From positions 6,038,481 through 6,102,480 of the forward strand of contig OX453275.1 in NCBI GenBank assembly GCA_949710005.1: a stretch of 64,000 nucleotides of DNA, read 5' to 3'. The position numbers were made by a program, and so were the translations under genes. Below, piece by piece: positions 23,901 through 35,450 of this stretch; positions within the stretch are counted from its first letter, which is position 1; the number at the start of each line of letters is the position of its first letter. Source of the DNA: Ricordea florida. Its lineage: Eukaryota > Cnidaria > Anthozoa > Corallimorpharia > Ricordeidae. The notes under the pieces were generated by a model. It worked only from the letters and a program-made list of their open reading frames with translations, was not told the origin of the DNA and ran no database searches.

Positions 23901-25140
23901 TTAAAACCATAGAACCACACTTTTGACTCTACTAAATATTTTTGGAACCTCGAGAACATTGATTGTTATTTATTTAATATTGAAAATTTGTCACAAAATT
24001 GGTGAATTTTTAGGTGGCATTGAGTGCTGCTGTGGCTGATGGGGAGCAAGAAGCGAAGAGCTCCGCGAAGAACGACCAAAACTACAGAAAAACTGCGATT
24101 TCCCATAGGCGATCTCGCTCAAAGGAGGTCTGAATTAAAAGAAGAATTTTTAAGAAAATCAAAGCAATTAAATGCTTTGAGGAAGAATTCGAGCCGAATT
24201 AATTAGCAAGTAAGTAATATTGTCCTGACAATCATGGACTGGTCATGGAAATCATGCATGCATTCAACTCAAGACTGTTTTCTATTGTGTGAATCTGGCT
24301 ATTACTCTTTTATGATTACTTTTTTGTTTCATGGGTTTATAAAAACCACTCTAATTGCTTCATTGCTGTTCTATTGTGTACATATAAAAATGTACAGTAA
24401 AAATTGCATTTAAATCCATGAAACAGTTGTACTACTTTAATTAGCTAGGACAGCTGAATGGCACAAATTAAGCAGAAGGAAAAAATTAATAAGTTTGTTT
24501 TCTTGTTGTTTTTATTTTGAACTAGTTATGTTACACACTTTTAGTGTTTGCTTTCTAACTTTATTTTTTAACTTTATATTTATTCATTTGAAAATACCCA
24601 CTTAAAGTATATATCTATCTATCAATACTCAAAAGCTCTGCATACAAATATGCTAAAAAGAGCCAAAAAGTAATTTTGAGATAGACTTGTTCTATTCACA
24701 TTAAACTGTAAAAGAAATATGACTGACTGTAGTAAAAACAGTGCAGTACTATCACCAATACTTTTTTACAGTTCAAATAAATTGACTTTGTTACTCTAAA
24801 AAAGGAAAACTGATTGATAACTGATTTTAACTATTTATAACCAATCAATAACAGTTGTTATGCCTTTGATGTTGTGCCTTTTCAAATACTGTGTATTGAC
24901 CGGGAAATCATAACAATGAATAATGCAAAACTATTTTATGTTTGTATGTTTTAAATGCATCTTTAAATACTCAATATATACCGATTATGAGATTATAAAA
25001 AAAATATCTATGTATTTGACTTTAATGGAATAAAAGTTATTTGTATTTGACTCATTCCTTGTGTTTATATTTATATACAATGGTTAAGTGCTCCCTCTAA
25101 ACCAGTGAACGTATAATTACACAGCAAATAGCACTAAATT
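20966..25140. other. 4 kb AT-rich intergenic stretch
   Basis: No recognised gene. Two neighbouring plus frames could be exons: 23632-23847 ends ...WHRHLKSNH with a GTGAGT donor at 23842, and 24024-24206 is Lys/Arg/Glu-rich (LKEEFLRKSKQLNALRKN). Joining them at the nearest acceptor (after GAATTTTTAG at 24013) gives an early stop, so I do not call a gene. Confidence 0.3.
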
Positions 25141-25145
25141 ATGCT

Positions 25146-25525
25146 AGAGTAGAAGCACTAAATCTGTGAAACAAATATTACTAGTTATAATAAATAGTGT
25201 TGATGAGACAATAGAGAACAAACAAATTAGCATTATTTATCGCCTACTTTGTACTATGTTTGTTTCAGGAATTAAGTGTATTTACTCTACACTGTTTAGC
25301 AAGCTGTATCTTTAGTAATATTTATTTCATGAATTTAGCATGAGCACCTTATAACAAAACAAATAAATGTATTAGAGCGCACACACTTAATCCGTGAAAT
25401 ATAAACAGTACAAAATAGGTGTTAAATTATGCTAATTTCTTTGTTTCCTGTTGTCTAATCAACACTATTTAGTAGTAGCTAGTATTATTTGTTTCACAGA
25501 TAAAGTGAGTGCACTCTACTATAAG
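25146..25525. mobile_element. Foldback element with arms of about 160 bp
   Basis: 25146-25310 and 25370-25525 are inverted copies. Matching blocks in order include ATCTGTGAAACAAATA, AAATAGTGTTGAT, AAATTAGCAT and TTTTGTACT, with several substitutions, so the element is old. The interior is A/T-rich with no open frame. Confidence 0.7.
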
Positions 25526-25717
25526 TTACCTACAACATCGTAGACAATAGGAACCAAAATGTTTTCTTTGTATCAACAAGTACAAGTTATTGTTCATGGT
25601 TTAAATGTGTACTCTTTAACTCATGGAAATGAGTACAACTTACAGAAGTACCGATGTGTGTATTGGGAAGTTGTGCATATTGCAAACACTATAACAAAAA
25701 TCAAATTGTAAAATTTC

Positions 25718-26216
25718 CTAATCAAAATCGTATGTCATTCCAAACTGCTTCTCCTCATTTACAATAGCCTCAATTCTCTTCTTATTCTTGAACTTCTTCT
25801 TGAGAAACTCATCATCTGAGTAAGAGGTGCCCATAATCTTATTAAAAAGACTTTTTACCGGCCCTGGCAAAAGACGTAAACGCCAAGACAGCCTTCTTGT
25901 GTTTCTTTTGGTCTCGCCGGTGAATAAGCCGTAGTTTGTGGTTGACGCAAGTGTCCGTATAATTTGGAATAATTCTGTAGGCAATTCCACCTTTATAAAA
26001 ACTTTCCAAGGACTTCTCGGAGCACACCTAAACGATAATCTTCTCATAAACTGCTTGTACCATCTCTCTGCTTTGCGTTAAATCATGGGGTAGTACTGGC
26101 CAACGCGATGCCTATGTTTTGACCTCGATGGTCCGAAATGGCTCTGTAATTGGCTCCACAAGATTTTTAAGGTCTTCGTAAGCCTTCTCCACTTTTCCTT
26201 TATCTAAATTGTCCAT
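25718..26216 (-). pseudogene. Decayed coding sequence, about 166 codons, unrecognised family
   Basis: From the ATG at 26216 one frame runs MDNLDKGKVEKAYEDLKNLV... and stays coding-like for 125 codons, broken only by two TAG codons (after EVKT, and after EKIIV just before VCSEKSLESF). It then stops after GKKSF. A one-frame shift restores GPVKSLFNKIMGTSYSDDEF and a Lys-rich end, MTYDFD. Continuity in one frame across two stops plus a shift is hard to get by chance, so this is a dead gene or retrocopy without introns. I do not recognise the protein: it is Lys/Glu-rich with no membrane segment or known motif. No poly-A tail or target duplication was seen. Confidence 0.55.
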
Positions 26217-26267
26217 AGAGACAATAGTTCAGACCGGCCTACAGTAAGTGCACCGAGGATAATATTC

Positions 26268-26394
26268 GGAATGATTTCCGCTCAGGTCCCTACTTCATTA
26301 CGCATGTTGTAGCCGAGCAAGAAATGTTTGCACGCGAACTTCCCAAGACAATTCAAGTACAGCATGCACAATGAAGTAGCCTCACAACAGCAGC
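26268..26394. mobile_element. Degenerate copy of the TTTCCGCACAGG palindromic MITE
   Basis: It begins GATTTCCGCTCAGGTCCCTA and ends near CACAATGAAGTAG, matching the intact element at 35451-35604 with similar middle sequence (AGCAAGAAATGTTTGCACG against ACAAGAAATATTTGCTCG). The right inverted end is eroded. Confidence 0.55.
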
Positions 26395-26589
26395 CATTTT
26401 TAATTTGTTCGAATCAGGAAGGTTAATACTTCATTCGTACACATATTCAGTGCCCAAACACACATGGCCTTTCAAGTGTCACACTCATGAAGTATTGTGT
26501 CGGGTGTTACGGCTGACCAACATATTGTGCACTCAACTTGGCCACATTTGGCTGTAAAATTTCCCAGCGTGCCTTGTATTATTCAGAAA

Positions 26590-26930
26590 ATTGAAAAGTA
26601 AGAACCACACTCTACAGAAAAGCAAACATTTCTACAATACTGTTCAGTAGCTTTTCAAAGAGTTGTCACGCTGCGTGGTTTGGTACATAGTTGAAATGTT
26701 AGTGACGCATAGTATAGTAAAACAAACAGCGCCGCAGTACAGTGATGATAGCTTTCCAAGAGATGGTCACACTGTATCATTTCAAGTCTCAAACCGGGAC
26801 AGTATTGCTTCAAAGAATGGTCACTTTGCATAAACCCTTCAGGGCTGCAACGTTCTGCGTAGTCAAATGCATAGACTACCACAGTAGGCTCCCAAGAAAT
26901 TCTTTGGCAAGAAAGTTTCATTCCGAGTAA
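26590..26930. repeat. Dispersed repeat (GAACCACACT / GGTCACACTG family)
   Basis: Successive degenerate units contain AGAACCACACTCTACAG, AGTAAAACAAACAG and GATGGTCACACTGTATCA, as at 50990-51240 and 51590-51850. Open frames on both strands across it are by-products. Confidence 0.6.
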
Positions 26931-29560
26931 AACAGGTTGAGATTGTTATGCAACAGGCTAGAGCTGTTGCATCATACTCTGACCCTATTACAGTATTTTT
27001 GTTTTCATTGTTGCCAAGTTATAAAAAAATAATTCCACCATTCCTCCTCTCTTTTAAATTAATACTCCTCTCTCTAAAATTCTTCAATATGCCGTTTTGA
27101 CTACCATAGTATTCTCGTTGTTCTACAACGTCTCCAAAAACAGCGATACAATCCTCGTGTTTTAAGCGTTTACAAAATCACACAAAATATAATTGTTATT
27201 TCTAAATCTCGCAGAATTACTTTATAGCAGGTCTAAGGATGATCTTAGCAACAGGGAACGATAAACAAAGAGCGTCTTCTGAGTGTAGGATACTGTCGAA
27301 ATTATGTTTCATATTCAATAATCCTTCCTTTAATTCTTCTCGAAAACTCAAACCTAGGGTTTCCTGTGGTTAATTCTCTTTTCTATTTGTATAAATTCTA
27401 AAAAAAGGCTTAAAACTGCGTTTGCTCGGACTATGATCAGCCCGAACAAATTTAATCTCCATAACGACTTTGTCAACCACAGACTTTGTTGATAGAACCA
27501 TGTTGAAAATGTTAATTCAATTTCGTTTCACTCATTTTGGTAAATATGGAATAATTTATGAGCTATGCAATCAAGACGGCAATTTCTAAAATGCTGCAAA
27601 AATTGTGTAACATCCTCTCTTGTGTTAGATAATGAGGAAGGTGAATTTCGAGGATTTGTTTTTTCCGAGTCAGTGCCTGACAGTGCCGAAAAATACCTGT
27701 TTCACAAACTTTATAATTATAACGTCCTCGGTTAAAATAAGAGGTCATAAAAGCTACATTGCTTTATTATTAAAACAAGAAGAAACGCCCTTTTGATCAA
27801 GAAAAGAGGATGGCCGGTACCGGAGTTTTTCCTTGCTTAATTTGTCTAAATATAGACTGAGCAAACATTAGGGTTCTTCTTTGTATGAAACGGAAGCATT
27901 AAAGGGTAAATATGGATTGAGAAAATGACGAAACTCTGAAGGCCGCAGTGAGGAACCAAAATTTGACTCTAACTGTGTGGTTGTAGTTTCATCACGTATT
28001 GCCAAAATCGTACACTGCTCAGTCGTTTGAAAGTCACTTAACAGTTATTTCCTTTTCCTGCCCATTGCATTTGAGTATTTGTAAAAAGGGGTTCCAGGCT
28101 GTTCTGTTTTTGTGTGTTTTTACACTTTGAGGTTATAAGAAACATCTTTCAGTTTCTGCATGGTACCCACGACATCATCAAGAAAATTGGGCTTAGTTGT
28201 GAGGGGACGCGAGGTTGTTTGTCCATGTTTGATTTGCCCACCGAGAATAAACGACACTTTATAAGGAGGTTTACAAGATAACAAAACTCAACACAAACCA
28301 AAAATAGGATAAGACAAAGAACAGCACATACCAGCGATTTTTATGAGCCAGCCTGTAATTGCTGTTCGCCTGGCGCAATATTAGGACAGCGCTGAAAGAT
28401 GTTCATGGAAAATACAAACGGTCTACACAGTACGTGCAGCTAAGTAAATGACTTCTTCAAAATGCTAATGAGTCGGTTGAAGAAAAGGTAAATGCCCCGT
28501 TGGCTAATAAAAACTGTTAGATAAGATATTTCTGGTGTATCCAACTTTAAGGATATGAAAAACCGTGGTTGCCGGTGCTGCGGTCGAATATGAGGTATAG
28601 ATTACATTTATCTAATATATTATATTTCCTGTGCATGCTGAATGACAATTAACGTCCAAATCTCGTCGTTTTCGAGGACGCTTGATGGAAGAGCGCTACC
28701 ATTAAATTTCGTCCTTGTTGTGTGATTGGTCATCTCAAAGAGCTTAACTACCACGTACTTTTAGACGTATGAATGATGTGTAATTTTTGTCGAGGAGCAG
28801 GCGTCTAAGTGATTTGTTATTGAAAATAATATTGTTTCATTGACTTGTTGCTTGGTAATCTTGCCAAGCCGCGGACGCAAACTGTCTAAAAACGTCGGGA
28901 GTATTACGAAATTATGCAACGTTTATTTTTAATTTCATTTTATCACTTATTAGGGCATCTAAATGTGTCAATTGCTTGTGCAGCCCACTCGTACAACGAA
29001 AAAAAAAAAAAAAAACAGGACAGAACTTGTAGGTCAGAATTTTCACCGAGCGGGCACTTCGTGGAAGCACGAAGCAGTTCGTAAAATACGAGTAACATAA
29101 GGGAGTTATTCTGTGAGCGCATTACAACGTTTGAGATGCGTTGCTTTAATTTCAGCGCTTTTTATTTTTCTGTCTCTCTTATTTCATTTTGTATTATTAT
29201 AATGTATTTACCATCAATGTGAAATTCAACGCGCACCTTGCCTCTGCATCGAGAACTTTATTTAAGCAACGAAACGAGCGATACCTCAATTGCAATAGTG
29301 AATGTTCATTGGGTTTCCAACTTGATGCACGGTGTTGCTCATTACACTGAAATGCTACATTCGTTGGTCCATTTAATTACATCTCATGCAGTTAGAGAGC
29401 CAAGTTTTGATTTATTGAATGTCCTTCAGTCACGCGTAAAAATGACATTTTTGTCCTAAATATAACGAACTGAATTATAAGAGTTCTGAAAAGTAAATAG
29501 AAGGAATAATCAGGAGTCAATGGCTATTTAAAGCGCTCACGAAATGGTGCTGTTAAATCG
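26931..29560. other. Intergenic, no recognised gene
   Basis: AT-rich sequence with an A18 run near 29000. The plus frame at 29238-29459 has no recognisable domain. Confidence 0.35.
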
Positions 29561-29565
29561 AATTT

Positions 29566-31310
29566 TAAACTGATGTAACACTCACTCTCTTGTTCACCTC
29601 AGGTTACCTGAGTCTGTACGCCATTGTTTTTTTTCTTGAATTCAGTGGCTTTCCTGAGCATGACACCCTTCTTATAGCTGTATTAATCGAAGGAGGGACA
29701 AGTCTACTCGCGATCTGACTAGCTCTTAGCTAGCTACCTGTGACCTATTCTAGGTACACAGTGGATACGTTATGTATCCACACGAGTTTTATTAAAGTCC
29801 TTTTCGATAAAGTGACGAATAGGGTTTGGCTTGTTGGTATGATAATTAACTGACGCAAAAATCCTGCTTTTGTTATCCTTAAGTTGTGTGAGCCTGTGCG
29901 CCATTAATTTCCTCTGCATTCAGCAGCGTTCTTGTGCATGATTGTGGGCCTTCTCAAGTACAGCGGAGTTATCAAGTGATAGGCTAAACTGGCATGACTA
30001 CCTGTGGTCTATTTAAGGAACACTGTAGATGTGTTATGTATTCACATAACCACATTAATCTTCATAAAGTTTCTTTTTTAACTGATGCAACACTCTTGCT
30101 CTTGTTAATTCCAGGTTATGTGAGCCAAAGGTTATATGTTAACAAATTATCTTTGACTATTGAAAAAAAACTAGCTTCGTGGTATTCCATTCTCCGCAAA
30201 GAAGAATGCCTAATAAGTTGAATCTTAGTATCTCCAATATGTCTGTTAAATCAGATAATCAAGTTAAATATTTAGGACTCAATTTTTTATTCTATTTTGA
30301 ACTGGAAACCATATTTACACGGATTGAGCAAGACGATTTCAAGAGGTATTGGAGTACTATCTAAATTAGATATTATGTAAATATATGTCAATATCAATTA
30401 TATTATTCACTTATTTACCTCTTCCGCTCCTACGTTTTATCAGTGTGGGACAATACTTATAGTTCTACTTTCAGACCTTTGATAATTCTTCAAAAGAGAG
30501 CAATACGTACCAGAACGTTTTCGGAACCCAGCCTCTTTTTAAGGAATTAGAGATACTTAAATTAACTGATCTTGTTACCCTTCTCAATGCACTCCTCATG
30601 TGTCACTGTTACTATAATCTTCTTCCATCTTCCTTTGAAATTTTTTTTCAAACAGTAGCATCCATACGCTCATACAATACAAAGCTTGCTTCTAAATCAA
30701 CCTATTAAATCAATACCATCAAAACAAACTATGGTAAATTCAACTTTTCACTTTGCAGCTGTAAAAGTTTGGAATCACCTTGATGAAAGGACTTAACACC
30801 TCCCCCTGTTTAAAAACAAAGTCAAGCTAAACATCTTACAATCTTACTATTCACGAGTTTTCAACTGGTATATATATATTTATTCATTTATTGATTTATC
30901 CTCCTATTTATTAATTAATTAATTTATTATTTTTGTCTTCTTTTTTTTTCTTTGAGTGACTTATTAACTGCTTTGCTCTAGCTTTAGTGCCAACCTACCT
31001 CCTATACTTACACATTACTTAGTTTTACTCAGCTCGATTAGCTTTTCATTTATTCTAAGTAAAAGTTATCTTTCTTGTAGTAATATTATGTTGTAAATTA
31101 ATTTTAAATTTTATTTGGTTTTAAGGTTGGTGTGTTCACTTGAATTCAGCAGCTTTCCAAGCTTGATCATAGGTCTTCTTATAGCTGTAAAACTAAGAGT
31201 TTACTTCGACAAGCTCGTTATGTGCTTTCGCACTAGTCTTTGTATATTTTTCGTTGTTAGGTTTATTGACGTGTCCATGTTCGCACTTAGAACATACGCA
31301 TCACACAAGT
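29566..31310 (+). repeat. Three tandem units of about 230-280 bp, the third split by a LINE
   Basis: Units start near 29566, 29846 and 30076. Shared blocks are ACTGATG(C/T)AACACTC, CTCTTGTT, CAGGTTA, a TGAG/TGCGCCATT segment, ATTCAGCAG, and CTTCTTATAGCTGTA. The third unit stops at GTGAGCC (30128) and resumes at about 31125 with TTGGTGTGTTCACTTGAATTC, with the reverse-transcriptase fragment between. Confidence 0.6.
30129..31120 (+). pseudogene. 5'-truncated non-LTR retrotransposon (CR1/L2/jockey-like), 3' end of reverse transcriptase
   Basis: Translating with frame changes gives the reverse-transcriptase thumb and C-terminal tail: NKLSLTIEK, FHSPQRRMPNKLNLSISN, a VKYLGL motif, NWKPYL-like residues, then SVWDNTYSSTFRPL and ILQKRAIRT, and a weak LEILKLTDLVTLLNAL / MCHCYYNLLP block. 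These follow the usual order after the catalytic YADD region in CR1/L2-type elements. Stops and at least three frame changes show it is dead. 5' truncation is the normal outcome of target-primed reverse transcription. The exact clade is inference. Confidence 0.75.
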
Positions 31311-31636
31311 AGGAGTAACAACTGATTTTATCATGTTCTGGACTTATACAGATGATCCCGTATACAAAGGAAATAAAGTTATAGTAAAAGTAAATTCTTC
31401 AAATAAGTCGGTTACACAGTTCTAAAGGAATTTCCTGGGCGTAATTTGCTAAATGTCCTAGTATGGAAACCGTGGTTAACTACAGGTAGGCGTATAGTTA
31501 GGGAGCGTCATGCCGCTGGAGCACGTATTCTAACATTCGTGCATGTATCCCGCATATGAACTTTATTTAAGTTATTAAATAATGAAGACGGCATATTTTG
31601 AGCCTGGGGAATTTTTGAAAGATGTATTATTCGGTA

Positions 31637-31750
31637 CTGTCACAGGCAAACTCGGAAAAAAATTACAAGTTCTCCCAATAGGAGTCGAACCAACGACCTT
31701 CCGATAACTAGTTCGGACGCTCTACTACTGAATTATTGTCGAGTTTCACT
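31637..31750 (-). mobile_element. tRNA-headed SINE, second family, copy 2
   Basis: The minus strand has the B box GGTTCGACTCC, a degenerate A box (AATTCAGTAGTAGAGCG), then GGGAGAACTTG, a T run and CCGAGTTTGCCTGTGAC, as in the copy at 18557-18667. Confidence 0.65.
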
Positions 31751-31891
31751 GTAACGCCGTCAAATATATATAGATTTAGAAACAACCGTCACGTGCAACC
31801 CAGCACAAGAAAACTCGTAGAAGCAGGGTCAAGCAGCCTACACACTGCTAGTTCTTTCGATGATGTGGAGAATAGATTTGAAGTACGAAAA

Positions 31892-32695
31892 TCAATTGAT
31901 TACAGGAAGCTCTAAACTGCTGTAAAAAAATTGTTTTGACGGACGCATTTGGCCAGAACGTCTTTCGCAATGACTGCTTTGGAAACAGTAAACTACTGGG
32001 TTATTAATGCAAGAGTTCAACATAACCAGAGAAAATGCCATGCCATGATGTATTGCCTTTAGCGTAAACACACCGAGGAAGCCGAGAAAATAGATCAAGA
32101 TTTCTGGAACCCAACACAGCACGTAAGCCACACTCACAACTAGAACCATCCTGGTAACCCGGCGTCAGAAGAGCAACAATGCCTTCTAGGTATTCTCAGT
32201 CGTGTTGTCTCGTTTAAACCAAAGACGGTAAATTAGTTTGGGATACAACGATCCCATGATGCTTATGAGGACTACTCCAGCAACAATTAACCACCCATTG
32301 AACAGTATAAAATTTTGGATTAATTTCTTTTGGTCAGCGGTATCCACAACCCAGATGTTTTTTTTGTGTAAGGCGTCTCGAAAAACCTGGACTTGCCCAA
32401 ATCAGAGTCACTGCCCAGCCTTATCAAGACGTAAATCGTTGACTCGATCGCTTGTCCGCTTTCCTCTATGGCGATCAGAAACTATGAATCGAACACGTAA
32501 TACCGTTCAATGGCGATTCCAATCAGACTGAATATAAAGCAAACGGCTCCGACCCAGCCCATAGTTCATCCGGTTAGAGATTTACAGAAAAGCGCTGCTT
32601 CGAAGGTGTTGAAATGCGACACTGACAGTGTTGCGATGAACTGGACGCTGGCAAATATCTATACGGTGATGTCCGATGCAGCAAGGTCTACTAAA
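31892..32695 (-). pseudogene. Broken class A GPCR, paralogue of the two intact receptors
   Basis: The frame 32149-31892 carries TM6 (VLCWVPEILIYFLGF) and TM7, but with an extra residue in the motif (SCINNPVVY) and a disrupted tail. Going upstream in shifting frames, ISIMGSLY and YRLWFKRDNTTENT (TM5 and loop 3) are followed by in-frame stops, and near 32695-32640 TM2 reads NCLVDLAASDITV followed at once by a stop and IFASVQFIA. TM1 and the start are missing where a foldback element begins. It is closer to its neighbours than to anything else here, so it is a dead tandem duplicate. Confidence 0.88.
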
Positions 32696-32804
32696 CAATT
32701 AGATTATGAGCTCGAGATTTCTACCCCGTGATAGTTGACGAGGGCGCAGCCCGAGTCAACTATCACGCATAGAAATCGAGAGCGAATAATCTAATTGTTT
32801 TAGT
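32690..32804. mobile_element. Hairpin element with 46-bp arms ending the GPCR pseudogene
   Basis: The left arm (32692-32739) and right arm (32757-32803) are inverted copies containing CAATTAGATTAT and GATAGTTGA, with the loop CGAGGGCGCAGCCCGAG. It abuts the next MITE directly, and the pseudogene's TM2 coding runs into its left edge. Confidence 0.65.
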
Positions 32805-33007
32805 ATAAATCTACTAGTTGTTCAAAACTTTGTCTTTTCTGGAACAGCTTCGACCAGTAAACTGTCTAAATCTTCTTCACGGACACTTCGAAAACGTGAA
32901 GAAGCGGCCGCCATTACGCTACTCACTATCTATCACAGAATAGATAGTGGGTAGCGTAGCCAATCAGAGCGCGGCATTTGTGATAGAACGCTAGTAGATT
33001 TATACTA
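32801..33007. mobile_element. 207-bp MITE with perfect 17-bp inverted ends
   Basis: The ends are TAGTATAAATCTACTAG (32801) and CTAGTAGATTTATACTA (ending 33007). A second internal palindrome lies around ACTATCTATC...GATAGATAGT (32926-32949). Non-coding. Confidence 0.75.
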
Positions 33008-33408
33008 ATAGCTGATAGTTGATCGGTCGCTGCATTGATTTGCTTGATTTGCCTGTATGGAGCTTGGCATTTCTGAAAAAAAAGCTGATAGCAAGAAAAC
33101 AGAGCTTAGTTAAGTTATGGGAGTAAATGACAGTGAAAGACGTGAATAGCTAAACTAGGCACTACGTAGTAGGGTCTTGGATATAACCACTGATATCGAT
33201 AAGTAAGGATGAAAACCAGATTTCAATACTTTAGTTTAATCCTCAATTCCACTTGGAAGTGCATCTTTGTTAGAAAACCGACCGAAAAAAGTAATAACCG
33301 GGCTTTACTTTAATTTACTCTTTGAGGCGAAAAAACGAGATTGTAAAAAAAGACTTTTTGTTCTTTTCAAAAAGAACGTTGGGAAAATATCTAATTGTTG
33401 TTGCAGTG

Positions 33409-33651
33409 TTATAGAAACATGTACTTGCAGTTTTGCCCCGTGTTTGTTGAGCCAACCATAGCACCTGCGATAATCACTATTATATTACTGACTTGAAACC
33501 TCATGATGTTCAAGGTTAGATATAGAACAGCGATTATCCACGTTATCGCTAAAAAACCGACGGAGATTTTATAGTCTCGCTTGCCAACTAAAACTACATA
33601 CTTCACAATAAGGTCGGAATTCTTAGAGAGCGCGTGAGTGCGATCGTTCAC
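33409..33651 (-). pseudogene. Possible GPCR fragment (helices 4-5)
   Basis: The minus frame reads KYVVLVGKRDYKISVGFLAITWIIAVL, followed by NIIVIIAGAMV. A Tyr-Val after a basic loop, then a helix with a central Trp, resembles the loop 2/TM4 part of a class A receptor, and it sits inside a GPCR array. No other receptor helices could be placed around it. A generic two-helix membrane frame is the alternative. Confidence 0.35.
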
Positions 33652-34201
33652 TCATGAATTGTGCATAATTTCACTGATACTCCTTAACAAGGGAAAAAGA
33701 TCATAACAGGATTATTTTTTACTTTTCTTACTTTGTTTATTCCATTAACATTACTCTAGGTCGGTTATATTTGGAATGAGAATTGTCTTTCAAATTAAGT
33801 TACCAAGGCAAGATCACCTGCGCAAACGATGCTTTCGAAGATGCACTAAAAATGAATTTGATTCTTGTTTTAATTGTTGACTGCAATTTCCATGCGTAAG
33901 TCTTATTACCAATGAAATAACTATCAATATTTGACTCTGAACTTAATACTGGGAAGTGCTGTACAATGTTTGGCTCTGTGCTCTGGTAGGGAAATATAGA
34001 AATGGAATGGTTTGGAAAATACAAGCAGCTGCACCGAGCTTTAAACTCTTTTGCCTGTCCGTACACTTTGATTTTTCTTAAGAGTAAACAATCTTAATTG
34101 ACATCAATCCTGGCAATACTGAAGTAAAAAATAAAAAAACAATGAAAAATTTGACGATAAAATACCTCCTTGCGGCGACGTCGACTGCGCAGTAAATTGG
34201 T
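33652..34201. other. GPCR 3' flank
   Basis: Non-coding sequence between the receptor fragment and the intact receptor. Nothing specific recognised; the frame at 33800-34066 has no domain. Confidence 0.35.
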
Positions 34202-35128
34202 TTAGGAAGACTGTGTCCTACTTCCTGGGTTGACTCGATTGGTACCCAGTCTACAGTGAATCAAATCAGACAAATGGCGCCTAAACTGGCTGCTTTGAAG
34301 ACTGTAAACTACCGGATTGATGCTCGAATTAAACACGATCAAAGCCGACGCGATTCCTTGATAGACTGGAGTAAGAGTTATAGCACCAGTAAAACCAAGG
34401 AAGTAAATCGACAGCTCTGGAACCCAGCACAAGACATAAACAACTGTCACAGCGATCACCATTTTAGTGGCTCGCTTCCTGTAGCGCAGTAAAGCCTTCT
34501 GGGAAGCCTCAGTTGCCGTGTCTCTTGTGAACCAAAGGCGGTAAACAACATTTGCATACAACCCCCCCATAATGCTTATTGGAATAACACCGGCTAAAAT
34601 TGTCCAGCCCACGGTGTATATCTTGGCATGTACTGCCTCCGTCCAGTGGTGCCCACAGGCGCGCGTCTTAGTGAGGTACGCAGTTGCTAGGAAACCGGGT
34701 ATGGCGAATACAACAGACAATGTCCAGCATAACACAATCAGAACGGTGATCTTGTTTTTAGTGAGCTTCAGTCGTGGATTGTGTGGGTGCAGAACTGCAC
34801 AGTAGCGTTCAAACGCAACAGCTACCAAGGAGAACACGGATGCAACGGCCCCTATCCAGCCAGGATTCCCTCCGGTCAAGAATTTACAGAGTATTGTACC
34901 CCGGGTCCCATCCGGGTGTTCGAGCGCAGGGGCAATAATGAATTGCACACTGGAGAATATGGCCACGGTTAGGTCGGCCACCGCAAGGTTGACAAGGAGA
35001 TAATTTATTGGTGTCTTCATTGTCTTGCTGAGAAGCACCACTGATATGACTAGAGAGTTACCCATCATATTGACAAGTATCATCAAAGAAAAAGCTGTGG
35101 CAAAACCAGCGTATATTGAAGATGGCAT
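34202..35128 (-). CDS. Rhodopsin-like (class A) G protein-coupled receptor, intronless, 308 aa
   Basis: Paralogue of the receptor at 16555-17550, with the same spacing of all landmarks: TM1 GNSLVI (24-29), TM2 NLAVADL (47-53), Cys81/Cys158 disulfide pair, ERY (107-109), Trp135, CWVP (234-237) and NPVVY (271-275). Loop 3 (TEASQKALLRYRKRATKMV) is almost identical to the paralogue's, suggesting the same G-protein class. Loop 2 (TKTRACGHHWTEAVHAK) and the first extracellular loop differ more, so ligand preference may have diverged. The C-terminal tail is shorter (RLGTNRVNPGSRTQSS), with one Cys (292) after helix 8 against two. The start MPSSIYAGF aligns with MLSSLYIGF of the paralogue, supporting both starts. 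Confidence 0.95.
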   Translation of the reverse strand: MPSSIYAGFATAFSLMILVNMMGNSLVISVVLLSKTMKTPINYLLVNLAVADLTVAIFSSVQFIIAPALEHPDGTRGTILCKFLTGGNPGWIGAVASVFSLVAVAFERYCAVLHPHNPRLKLTKNKITVLIVLCWTLSVVFAIPGFLATAYLTKTRACGHHWTEAVHAKIYTVGWTILAGVIPISIMGGLYANVVYRLWFTRDTATEASQKALLRYRKRATKMVIAVTVVYVLCWVPELSIYFLGFTGAITLTPVYQGIASALIVFNSSINPVVYSLQSSQFRRHLSDLIHCRLGTNRVNPGSRTQSS

Positions 35129-35450
35129 GATCTGACTATCTGAAATTAAAATGTAAAAATGTGAATATTAACCGTTCATACACATGTGCTGTTACGGGAA
35201 TTTTGGCCTCCATTCTCTTTCCTGGAGATATTCGTCTCGAATTTTGTGTTCGTTTGTCTTCCACGTGATCTCAATACGACTATCTACAGGAGCGCATTAC
35301 TAGGAGCGCTCCTTCTTTATAATCTTGATCGGGCGTTTTGACAGACCTAGTTGCCCCCGCAGGGTTTTAGAGGTCAAAACCCGAAGAGGCACCTTGGCGT
35401 TTCCCGCTAGTAAACATACAAGGAATTTAAAAAAAGTAAGAACTGATGTG

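Noticed and set aside
32238-32731. Plus-strand frames of 97 and 73 residues
   Set aside because: They are antisense shadows of the broken GPCR on the minus strand.
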